DNA of 64,000 nt from Symbiodinium natans (taxonomy: Eukaryota; Sar; Dinophyceae; Suessiales; Symbiodiniaceae), in assembly GCA_905221605.1 (NCBI GenBank), contig CAJNDS010000005.1, positions 186,001 to 250,000 of the forward strand, given 5' to 3'. The stretch's first letter is position 1, and each line of letters starts with the position of its first letter. The translations under genes were made by a program, and so were the position numbers. The notes below the pieces were generated by a model, which was not told where the DNA came from, did not search any database, and worked only from the letters and a program-made list of their open reading frames with translations. This document shows, piece after piece, positions 55,107 to 64,000 of this stretch.

Positions 55107-55880
55107 GCACTGCTTTTGGTTGCCCACCGCGATGACGAGACTTTCTTTGCAGGCCTTGCCCCTATGGTTCTCAACATTTGAGAAAGGTGACAAGACACAA
55201 AAACACAACAAAAAGCACGAAGCAAAGATGACACCCACAGAAGTGTTGCGGAAGAAGCTCCTCTTTTTGTGCACAGTAGTGATCACTCCGTGTGCACTCC
55301 GAGGCGAGGCGCTTTTGGGACGCAAAGCCTCGCTGCCCTGGGATTGTCGCAGGGCCTGGTGGCTTCATCCTCAGAACGTGAGAGGACAGAATGTCGACGA
55401 CAAGTTGACAACAACGAATACACTCTGAATCGAAAGCGTCGTGTCGGAGATCTTGCCCCGTTCAGGCACGTGGTCGTGGTTGCTGGGGCAGACAACCCCG
55501 CAACTCGTCAGGCGCGCTTTGCAACTTTGGGAAAGTGGAGTTTGTTTGGTGACATGCCGATGCCCGTCAGGAGCTGCACGCTGTCTTGAACATCGCGAGG
55601 TTCGGCACATGATGTCCTTGCCTGCTATGCTGCCATGTCCCCCTCCTGCCACAGTTGATTTGATTGAGAATGAGGTCGCACACGCTAGCCGCAATCATTG
55701 TGGAGGAGGCGTTCAAATCCAGCATCATGAGTTCCTGGCGACGTGTCGCCGCGTGATCAGGTTTGGGACTATGATGACTGCAACATGGCGTGCTGAACTT
55801 AGTCAGGGAATGTCAGGGAAATGCGTTGTTCACGAGCTGCACCGAGCTGCGCTCGAGTTGGTCTTCAATAGTCAGGTCTT
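55107..55880 (+). CDS. Likely PIG-L / LmbE-type deacetylase (partial model)
   Basis: After AG|G at 55,106/55,107 the frame reads ALLLVAHRDDETFFAG, matching the N-terminal zinc-binding motif of PIG-L/LmbE deacetylases (normally AHPDDE). PIG-L removes acetyl from N-acetylglucosaminyl-phosphatidylinositol at the ER during GPI-anchor synthesis. About 55,560-55,602 reads DARQELHAVLNIARFG, like the R-x-x-EL helix of the family. An AG|G at about 55,674 opens SHTLAAIIVEEAFKSSIM, like the helix before the second metal motif. About 55,810-55,850 (GMSGKCVVHEL) may be the degenerate GVSGHxNH site. Joins are incomplete, and part of the 55,270-55,590 frame remains unexplained. If the motif residues are read correctly, the Pro-to-Arg change and altered second site are unusual. 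Confidence 0.5.
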
Positions 55881-55899
55881 CTTCCCGTATCGCCTGTTT

Positions 55900-56820
55900 T
55901 AAACATTAGAAGCTAAGCAATCGACGGGAACGTGCGAAGCTATGTCTAAAGAACTACTTGCGCATCCTCAAGTACGCGATGAAGTTACTCGGAGTGATTG
56001 ACGAGCGATGTACCATGAGTACATGTCGTGGGTGCTAAGGTACTGCGCACGCTTTGTAGGCCAGCCGCCATGACTGCCTAGCAGCCTGGTCACACATCGT
56101 GGCAACTGCAGTGTATCAGAAAGGTTGTCCCCTTGTCCAGTTGCAGAAAATGCGGAATGCACGTGCGCGGGGAGCAAGCAAAGCACCTGGAGGTGGCAGC
56201 TTGCCGATAGAGCAGCGCTTGAAGGATCTTCTCACATCAGGCAGGAGCACGAGCATGATTGATCTGGGCTGTTCTTGGCCGGTTTTCGCACGGCCGTCAG
56301 CAGTTTCATCTCAGGCAACTGGGACTATGTGGTGACTCACAACGAGCACGGAGAGTGCGCACCAACACGGTTGTAGCACCGAACTAGAGCCGGAGTTCTT
56401 TGGGCCTAAATCGCCTTCATGGAGGTATCATCATTGGCAACATGTTGGCAGCAGCCTCAGCCTTCCCATACAGAACACACACAAAAGAGTCGACCTTGAG
56501 ACATGAACAGAACTCTGTGACATCCAGGTTAGGCAACTCACGCTGGCAACACACGGCGTAGAACCAACAAGCGGCGACTAGCGGCTTGAGTGATAAGGCT
56601 AGCACATGGTGCCTTGCCCAAAGGGCAGATTCACAGGGAGTCAAAGACACCATGCTTGGCAGAACACAGCTGAACCCAGCACATCATGAGTATTTTCAAA
56701 GGGTGTGGCTATGCTTGTGGGATGCACATCTTTGTAAAGCTGCCTGAGACGAGCTGCATTTTGCCAGTTCTACTGCCGAACCAGGCTCAACTTCACGAGC
56801 TCCAGCGTGGACTACTCAAA
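55900..56820. other. No gene recognised
   Basis: Open frames only; no motif and no convincing exon. Confidence 0.35.
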
Positions 56821-56821
56821 G

Positions 56822-56823
56822 TG

Positions 56824-56879
<56 letters not shown>

Positions 56880-56996
56880 TGTTGTTGTTGTAGTTGTAGT
56901 AGTAGTAGTAGTACTACTACTACTACTACTACTACTATTACTACTACTACTATTATTACTACTACTATGAATATTACTAATTTCTACTACTATGAA

Positions 56997-57092
<96 letters not shown>

Positions 57093-57117
57093 GACTACAA
57101 CTTCGACTACAACTTCG

Positions 57118-57211
<94 letters not shown>

Positions 57212-57297
57212 CTACTCCTACTGCTACTGCTACTGCTACTGCTACTGCTCCTGCTGCTGCTGCTGCTACTGCTACTACTACTAGTACTACTACTGCT
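56822..57297. repeat. GTA tract followed by its complement TAC tract
   Basis: About 90 bases of GTA units (with a few GTT) switch at about 56,912 to roughly 370 bases of TAC units, broken by TTCGAC near 57,090-57,120. The tract shades into CTG/CTC units and a run of about 16 C (57,299-57,315). The two halves are complementary, so the block can fold on itself. Long Val, Tyr, Thr and Ser homopolymer frames here are artefacts. Confidence 0.97.
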
Positions 57298-57315
57298 TCC
57301 CCCCCCCCCCCCCCC

Positions 57316-58455
57316 AGCAAAGAAACAAGGGAGACAAGGGATGAGGGATGGATGATAGACACGCACGGCAAAACGAAAGTAATGCGTTGCAAAACGAAAA
57401 TTGACGAAAACATCAAACCTGAGTCTCCGTTTTCTTCCCGACTACGATACAAAAACGACACCGGCAAAGCTGGGCAAAACAAGTAGAACATGTCCAGCAC
57501 CAATGCTGGTAATTGCAGCATTTTTGCGTTGAAAAGTTGAGAAATGAATTTCGTGCGGTTGAGCTCATTTTGAAAATGGTTCTCAAAACATTTCCAAGAT
57601 GCAGGAAATGCGATTTTTCGGCAAAGAAGAGCAACAAAAACACTATTTCCCGTAGCACGAGGGGGTAGCGGGGAAGTCATACTACTGGTACGACGTCTCC
57701 CCCTCCTTCTGCTCGCTGCCGCCGCCGCCGCCGCTGCTGCCACTAGTACTCGTACTCCTATTCCTTCTCCAAGAAAAAGCGAAGGAGCGGCGGGCATCAA
57801 CCGTTTGTGTCAGCTGGCCTGTCACAGTGGGCATTGCTTCCCTGGTGCCCAAGGCCTGCACATGGCAGTCCGTGCTCACTGCTGAGCTTCCACCGCCTGC
57901 AGCAAAATCTTTTTTTGCCCACGATCAGTATCCGACAGCTCCCAGGATGCGCTTCAAACGATGCCGAACCCGCCACAGATGCTGGCGATGGGCTCACTAC
58001 AGCTCACTGGAGCTCACATCAGCTCACTGTTGTCATCGCTCCTTGCCGTAGGTCGATTACGCGTGCAGTGCCAGCAGTGCACCAAGAAAAGGCATCCTGT
58101 TGCATGGGAACTAAGGTGTTCAATCCCATCCCTGAGCTGAACGTGTCTGTAAGCCCCGGCAAGGCTCGCATGCTGGAGGCCGGGTGGGTCATGAGAGCTT
58201 CCGGGGCTGGTGTTGTGGCTTCTCTTGTAAAGTTGGGAGCAGCTTGTGGCAAAATGTACATTAAAGAGCTGGAGCTCTCTTAAGGCCATAAGAGGCTGCG
58301 TGAGGATCCTGTAGGCAGCTCCATGATGCTGTCTTGCCTCCCTGGGTTGAAATCTCGGGCCCGTGAAAACTTCAGCTCCCGAAGGAAGGAAAGTCTCAAA
58401 CTGCACGGCCCTGCCTGTTCAAAGCATCCCACCCCCGAAGGCAGCTTAACGTAAT
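57316..58455. other. Unresolved stretch with one possible metal-binding exon
   Basis: At about 58,051-58,110, after AG|G, a + frame reads RLRVQCQQCTKKRHPVAWEL. The CxxC and Trp recall CW-type zinc fingers, but nothing more is visible. The other frames are unclear. A short (GCC)n run lies at 57,718-57,735. Confidence 0.25.
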
Positions 58456-58660
58456 CACGAAAGCTAGCTCCTTGGAGCTCGCGAGAGTTGTCGTTTACAA
58501 GTCTTCTCTCTAGTGTTCAGCTGGGTCAACAAGCGACCCCGACCCTTAAGTGGTATGAAAATCAAGGAGACAAACGGCTGCCGGGGGGGGGGGGGGGGGG
58601 CCCTCTTTTCAGGCCCCCCCCCCCTCTTGGTCAGGCTCAGCCGCGTTTCTAGCTTTCGTA
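58456..58660. mobile_element. MITE-like element, family B, copy 2 (TIR CACGAAAGCTAG)
   Basis: It starts CACGAAAGCTAGCTCCTTGG and ends CTAGCTTTCGT, about 204 bases. The first 110 or so bases match copy 1 (10,499) almost exactly, including TGGTATGAAAATCAA. The middle is shorter, mainly poly-G and poly-C. No coding capacity and no clear target-site duplication. Confidence 0.8.
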
Positions 58661-58908
58661 GCCCAGATCTCAAGTATGACAACAGCTGGCCTCAACAAAC
58701 TGGCGGAAGTGAATGGAGCAGGAAAACTTCACCGCAGTGGGTACTTGTACTTTTTTGAGTTCCAAATAATCCTGTTGCCGGCAGCCTTTTTCTCGAGTTC
58801 TAGCAAGATACCCTTCTTTTATGAGTGACTCTCTTCATACTTGCTCAGTCATGAAGAACTGGAACCGCCACCCAGGCAAAAAAACGGCGCTCCCAATAGA
58901 AAATTGCA

Positions 58909-59169
58909 ATGTCGAACCTGCCCGCATACCGAGCCCCGCAGAGAGATAGAAAAGTGCAGCATGTGCTGAACTTCATCTGCTCTGTGCATGAGTTTTTTTT
59001 GCACGACAGGATTTTCCAAAGGCAGCAGCTCAACTGGAACGACCTGTCCTCCAAGTCGATTCGTAGCCGAAAAAAGACATACGAGTCTGATGGTTGCGTG
59101 TTCTCCAGGCGGACTAACCAATCAGCCCATACAGCACAATCGTCGCATTGGAGGGTTCTGGAGGCTTGA
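58909..59169 (+). CDS. Possible exon, unidentified
   Basis: An 86-codon + frame reads VLNFICSVHEFFLHDRIFQR then QQLNWNDLSSKSIRSRKKTY. A - frame overlaps it. The composition is protein-like; no family is recognised. Confidence 0.22.
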   Translation: MSNLPAYRAPQRDRKVQHVLNFICSVHEFFLHDRIFQRQQLNWNDLSSKSIRSRKKTYESDGCVFSRRTNQSAHTAQSSHWRVLEA

Positions 59170-59754
59170 CATGCTCGAAAGACGCCAGGCATACATGAAG
59201 GCGATACCGACTCCCGCGCGCAGGATGACTGTGCAGGGTCTTGGGAGGCATGTCAGCGGTTCAATCGGACTCAATCGTGTGGAATGCCATGATCTGCAAT
59301 GCTTGTTTGCCGGAGGTACACCGAGCACTTGGTACCAGTGGAGGCGTTCATCCGGCCAAAGCCACTAGGCACTGCCAGCAAAGTTTGAAGATCTTTGAGT
59401 TTTTGAAATGACTTCATGAGAGTACAGGAGGGTCGGGAAGGCTGTCTGTAGCGCCCAGTGGCTTGCTGGAGGGATTATTTGGATCATCCGTCACAGAGGG
59501 ACGTCTCAGTACAAGTGCAAACTCAAAAACAAGTTGCAGGCGTTGCCTTCGCACACAATATGCTGAGCATAGACCTGCCGTTCATGCCCGCCCGCCACAT
59601 TGGAAGAAGAGAAATGCCTTCCATGTCTGGCGCACCTGAGATGCGGAGGTATAGCTGGGTTATGATGCCCGGTGGTAAACATCCGAAGCGCGGTGCCTAG
59701 ACTCCTGGGCATCACCAGTATTCGGTTATGTTCTATGTCACACATCTAGACACA

Positions 59755-59885
59755 TTTTGTATTTCATACAGTATAGTACATGAAATTCATCAGAAAATTC
59801 CACTGAAAGTATGATCAAATAATAACTTTTATATAATATTATAGTGCATATTGTATGGTAGATATTGTACTATATAGTATACGAC
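59755..59885. other. AT-rich island with TATA-like and palindromic phrases
   Basis: About 130 bases are roughly three-quarters A+T, unlike the surroundings. They include TTTATATAATATTATAG and TACTATATAGTATA. This stretch precedes the P-loop exon at 59,921. Confidence 0.6.
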
Positions 59886-59920
59886 TTCGTCATGCAAAAC
59901 GGTACTCCCGCCGTGTGCAG

Positions 59921-59976
59921 GTTTTCGTCGCAGGAGTGCCTGGAGCTGGTAAAGGAGCGCACTGCATTGCAAGATG
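59921..59976 (+). CDS. P-loop exon (nucleotide-kinase-like)
   Basis: After an AG|G acceptor at 59,920/59,921 the frame reads VFVAGVPGAGKGAHCIA. GxPGxGKG with a following Cys is the Walker A loop of adenylate- or UMP/CMP-kinase-type enzymes. Neighbouring exons were not found: the next clear + exon (60,365) does not look like a kinase. A family A element begins at or within a few bases of the end of this exon. Confidence 0.5.
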
Positions 59977-60078
59977 TGTGGGTTTACGAAAAACGGGACC
60001 CTAATATAGACCCCCCAAATAGTAGGATCCCCTTAAAATAAGGACCCCAATAAGGTACCCCCAGTATCGTAAATCCCC
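59977..60078. mobile_element. Small inverted-repeat element, family A, copy 4
   Basis: Left end GTGTGGGTTTACGAAAAACG, then GGGACCCTAATATAG and ACCCCCCAAATAGTAG, and right end AGTATCGTAAATCCCC. TTTACGA and TCGTAAA form the inverted termini. It lies against the 3' edge of the P-loop exon, so its GT could act as a splice donor. Confidence 0.65.
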
Positions 60079-60364
60079 AATATTGCTCGTAGCAAAGGCA
60101 GCGGCTAACATACACGTGCTTGGGTCTAACCGGGTTTCTTGCACGTAGCGGAACTTCACGAATGGCAGTACTGCGCTGGTTCTCGCCAAGCTGGCAGGTT
60201 TTGTTCGACCTCACGTGGTTCAACAGCTGCGGGCGACGTCACACTCCACAGCAAGCCACAAAGTGCATGGCTGTGTGCTCGTCGTCGTTTGGACATGGAC
60301 CGTGCAGTTGCGCCTGTTTGGGAGAACGTGGGCGGTAGAGTCTGCTGCAGAGGTACCCAGAGGT

Positions 60365-60530
60365 TTGCAGAGAGTTGAAGAAGGAGAAGGACGAGATTTC
60401 TCCCCGGCTGGCTACTTTGTTTGGGGACTTTGAGGAGCCAGAGAAGAGCATCGCAGTTTTGCTGAGTGATTTGACAAGCTCGCGGCCCTCGCGCAAACGA
60501 CAGGACATGGTGCACCTTGACGAGGCATGA
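60365..60530 (+). CDS. C-terminal exon of unidentified protein
   Basis: The frame reads YPEVCRELKKEKDEISPRLA, then TLFGDFEEPEKSIAVLLSDL and a Lys/Arg-rich end with stop TGA at 60,528-60,530. It has no methionine near its start. Strong charge patterning and length favour a real exon. The acceptor is probably AG|G near 60,350. Upstream, about 60,270-60,320 (RRRLDMDRAVAPVWENVG) may be another exon of the same gene. Confidence 0.45.
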
Positions 60531-60989
60531 GTGAATACGCACATGATGCCATCATGTGCCATCATCATGCGCTGCCCGACGCATCGTGTTGCTGACTGTG
60601 CATTCAGCTTGCGAATGTGGGCTCTCTTCAGTGGTGTAGGCTCGAGGCGTCTCGGAGCCCACACCCGGCTCCCCGACTCTCAGGCAGCAGTTTTTTATCT
60701 GTGAGATGCACTTAGTTCCACTAAGTTCATGAATTGCAGCAGCATGTCATGTTGAGCCCGGTGGAAGGTGCTCCAGAATGCAACGAATTGGCTCCTTTGG
60801 CGAAGTTGTTGGCTGGGAGATTTCTGCAGAGGCGCTCAGACCAGTCCCCCCGACAAAAACGATTAACGACCACCGAAAGGGGTTTGCGCGAGAGGCGTAA
60901 ATAGCAGGGAGGCCTCGATTATTCCTCTTAGATGCAGAGGAACGAGATGATCGGAGTCATGACAACTCGAAACTTCTGAGTTCAGCGCT

Positions 60990-62880
60990 CCAGGTACAAC
61001 AGCCTTGCTACTTTGCATTGATGGTGCTTCGGAGGATTACGGTTGGCTGGAAGAAGGCACGCTGCTTTTGAGCTGTCCATGGATTCCAAGGCGATTTAGA
61101 TCTTTTCTGTGTCAGGGCTACAAGGGCCGCACATACAAAATACTTCGCCCGGACCTGAGCAGATTGCTTGTTCCAGAGCCTGGCTGGGCAGCGACTGCAG
61201 TGAAATCTCCAGAACGAGCACAGGAACAACCACGCCTAAGTTGCTCACCACTGTTCGCAAGGCCGTCATTCTCCACTGAAGCGGCTTGAAATTTGTTCAA
61301 GCATAATCAGGGCCGTGCTTCTGCCTTGCAGGAGGTGCACTGGCCAGAAGTTGATCCCCTTCGCGTTCAGCCAGACGATGTCGCCCCGGCCCCACATGAA
61401 CAGCGCGGCATTTGCTGCGGGTCTTCGAGATTCTCCGAGCCTCAGGTTGGTTGGCAGCTTTTCCTACGGGCTGGTGATGACCTGAACTTGTACCCGGCAA
61501 TGCCAGAAGACATGGCAGATGAGGCTCTCAGCTCGAAGCTTCTTAGTGCAATTCATTGCAATTCCTCCTCTCTTTTTGGCTCATGCCAGTTCTGCATTGG
61601 TGGACGGGGCTGTGATGAGGCCGCATGAACTACTCACATTCCTTCAGATGCAGGGGCGCACCACGTGCCATGCGTGAACTCAGGCCGGCCTCTGCACTTT
61701 CGACATCAAGCCTCCCGAGGCAAAGCAAAGGGCTGGCATTCAGCACATTCAGCACTTTTTGGTGCGAACGACATTGCTTTCAGTCTGCGCCTGCCGCGTT
61801 GTCCCAGGAGCTGATGCCAGATGCACGTGTGCAGAAGGCTCTGTGCCACTGCCACGCTCCGCCGCAGGAGCAGGCTAGCAAGGCAATTGCACAAAGTTGA
61901 AATTGCACAGGTCTCAGTTCGAGTGGCCCCACGGCGCTGGCAACGACCATCGGAAGCGAGTCCGTTCTTCGAAGCCGGTACCTCGTTTGAATGCATGGCA
62001 TTTAGGACTCGCTATTCTCCCGATGCAGGTGATGCCCGCTTTGAACATCTCTGAGTATGTCGATGCCGATACCACATACGAGGTGTGACCTTGCGCCCTT
62101 GCAGCCATGGCGGATGAGTGTTCAGGGTTCATTGAGCGCTTCAGGAGCTCATGACCATACGGCAGAAGCTTGTCAAGAGCTGAGTTCAGCTATACGAGTT
62201 CCTCTTCAAATTCTCGTGGGAGTTCGTGTTGTGGATGTCAGGACCATTCTGATCTGGGCATCTTCGAGGACTGAACTGTAGCGCCGCCCAAGGATGTGCT
62301 CCGAGTTTACTGCTCGTCGACAGCAGGACAAGATCCGCTTGCGAACGGAACTCTTGCCAGCCGCCGGAGTTCTTGCCACACCAAGATCTTGCCTTGGCTT
62401 GTCAGATCTTTTCAGGGCAACTCACGGAGGTCCTTGCTCGTTGAAGGCTCAAGTTGAAGGAGAGACGTGCCCAATTTCCCACATGATTGAGGCATACACC
62501 TTTCCAACACCGACTTCGACATTGCCCACCTCATAGAAGGGCGGCACAGCTACGTGGTCTGGTCCTTGCGGTGCTTGTTGATGCACTGTGTAGAGTCGGG
62601 GAGTCATTGGGGACTTTGTCAGGTCAAGCCATCGCACATGTCCGAGTCGCAGAACGTCTTCGTAATGCACAATGGCCAGGTGCCTGGATGCCCCAAAGAA
62701 ATCATTCGCGAAGCTGCAGGCCACCGAAGCGTCCGGCACGCAAAGTGCATCCCAGCATGTGTTGTGATCTACACGAGTGTCTTGAAAGTGTGCAGTAGTG
62801 ACAGGAAGGGGAGGGAGCATGCAGGAGCCACACCCGTGCCGTTCATGATGCCTGTTCCTGAACGGTCTTCTAAAGCGTAA
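60990..62880 (+). CDS. Unidentified gene, several exons
   Basis: Exons that look real: about 60,994-61,190 (TTALLLCIDGASEDYGWLEE, later RTYKILRPDLSRLLVPEPGW), about 61,331-61,560 (EVHWPEVDPLRVQPDDVAPA, later DDLNLYPAMPEDMADEALSS), about 61,912-62,050 (VSVRVAPRRWQRPSEASPFF, later AFRTRYSPDAGDARF) and about 62,494-62,880 (NTDFDIAHLIEGRHSYVVW, later KEIIREAAGHRSVRHAKC). The first three follow AG|G acceptors. A 159-codon frame runs on the - strand over the last block (62,928-62,449). I do not recognise the family, and there may be two genes. Confidence 0.35.
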
Positions 62881-62889
62881 GGGCTGTGT

Positions 62890-64000
62890 TCTGGCACCGT
62901 GTTGTTTTCTGGCAGCACTGCTCAGCACCCAGTGCTGCCTCGTGACGAATACAAGCGAATGTCACGCAATATGATCTATTCCAACACAACATAGTAACAT
63001 AAGCATAAACGCCAAACCCCTGAGCTCCCCTAAAATGGCCCCAAGGTATCAACCTGCTGCGTCAAGCATGGGGTTGGCCGGGGCAGTCGCCCATCGAGGA
63101 GATCCAGGTCGGTTTAGAGCCCAGGTTTTGGGGCTTCAAGTTGTTTTAGGGCTTTTCGGGCTTAGGGTTTAGGAAACCAACTCGTGGGCTCTCGTTTCCC
63201 AGTTTCCGAATCTACTGCTGACCCACCCCGGTCGGTTCACTTTGCCACGCGCATCCAATGGATGTACTGCAAGTTGCGTCGTGTTGGATCCTATCGTTAC
63301 ATGTTGCTATCATGTCTGATTGTTCGGTTGATATCATGTGCAGAAGATTCGCACGGCGTTCCTTGGCACAGGTCAGTTCTTGGCACACTGAGCTTCTTCA
63401 TGCCTATGCCATGCCCTCCCGAGTTGTGGGGCTCAACACAACTTAGGGTTTGGGGTCTAGGATGAATTCTAACTATGAGGGGCTTTCTATCATAGAGACT
63501 GACAAAAAGAGCCTGATCAGCCACCAGTCGCATTCACTCCTCAATGTTGTTCTTATTCAAGAAGTTCGTAATTAGGCTGAGTCGCCCTTGCGTACCCTTG
63601 GCTGGGAAGGGGAACCCTGGGCGGAACTTCAAGCCCTAGGCCCTAGAAAGCCTCAACCCGAAGCCCTAAACCCCAAGACACAACCACCCTTTGGAGGGCA
63701 GAGAAGCCCGCCATAACCGCCCCCCCCCAAAAGCCATAACCAGAGAAGACCCTAGCAAAGCCCTAGTAGGGGAATGATGGAATGATCCTGTGTGGTGACA
63801 GGCGGCTGTCTACGAGTTCTCCCAACAGAAAGCGCTTGACTGGGAGCCGCTCGGCCTTGAGACGCCCCAAAAAAAAAGTGAGCGGTTTCACGGTTTGGTG
63901 AGTTTTGGAGGGCCCACTGTTAGGGTTTCAGAGGGTTTTAGGGGGTGTCTAGGGTTCTAGAGGTTGTGTGAGGGTTTTCGCGTTTTTAGGTACAGGGCTT
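62890..64000. other. Gene-free end with telomere-like fragments
   Basis: TTTAGGG- or CCCTAAA-like fragments lie at 63,145-63,172, 63,442-63,460, 63,640-63,672 and 63,915-63,955, in both orientations, with G- and C-rich runs between. No exon is supported. Confidence 0.5.

Noticed and set aside
56793-57800. 335-codon - strand open frame and several homopolymer frames
   Set aside because: They encode runs of Val, Thr, Tyr or Ser produced by the GTA/TAC repeat.
62449-62928. 159-codon - strand frame
   Set aside because: The + strand frame over the same bases has more protein-like segments and agrees with the strand of the neighbours.

Overview
This window looks like dinoflagellate nuclear DNA. 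Genes are cut into many very short exons. Introns begin with GC, GT or (rarely) GA, and every splice acceptor I could place is AG followed by a G in the exon. Every gene I could recognise lies on the + strand, as expected of one-way dinoflagellate gene arrays. The DNA between exons is full of microsatellites, homopolymers and internal CCCTAAA-type telomere-like tracts. Nothing suggests bacteria: there are no operons, ribosome binding sites or CRISPR arrays. The exact genus cannot be told from the sequence alone.

Left part (1-14,300): pieces of a pentatricopeptide-repeat (PPR) gene, about 0.95-6.3 kb, are followed by a complete pepsin-type aspartic protease. The protease model has 27 exons (6,973-12,696) and 436 residues, with both catalytic DTG motifs. 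Its introns hold a large GA/GTGAGA microsatellite and two different small inverted-repeat elements.

Middle-left (14,300-38,000): exons of one or more unidentified multi-pass membrane proteins (about 14.3-21.4 kb), a 250-bp element with 24-bp inverted ends (24.2 kb), and several stretches with convincing but unidentified exons (23.5, 24.6, 29.4-31.1 and 33.1-34.8 kb).

Middle-right (38,100-48,600): a complete microsomal glutathione S-transferase 3 gene (8 exons, 38,164-39,152), a J-domain protein (41.5-42.7 kb), an unidentified three-exon gene (43,966-44,766), and a J-domain/beta-helix/WW protein (45,156-47,506). A long degenerate telomere-like array lies inside the single intron of the last gene.

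Right part (48,600-64,000): an ATG101 autophagy gene (about 52.0-53.6 kb), a likely PIG-L/LmbE-type deacetylase (55.1-55.9 kb), a 480-bp GTA/TAC tract that is its own inverted repeat (56.8-57.3 kb), a P-loop exon abutting an inverted-repeat element (59.9 kb), further unidentified exons (60.4-62.9 kb), and TTTAGGG-like fragments at the end.

The genes have no obvious shared pathway; they are housekeeping and organelle-related genes lying side by side. Exon models were built by hand from reading frame, splice rule and remembered family motifs, with no database search.
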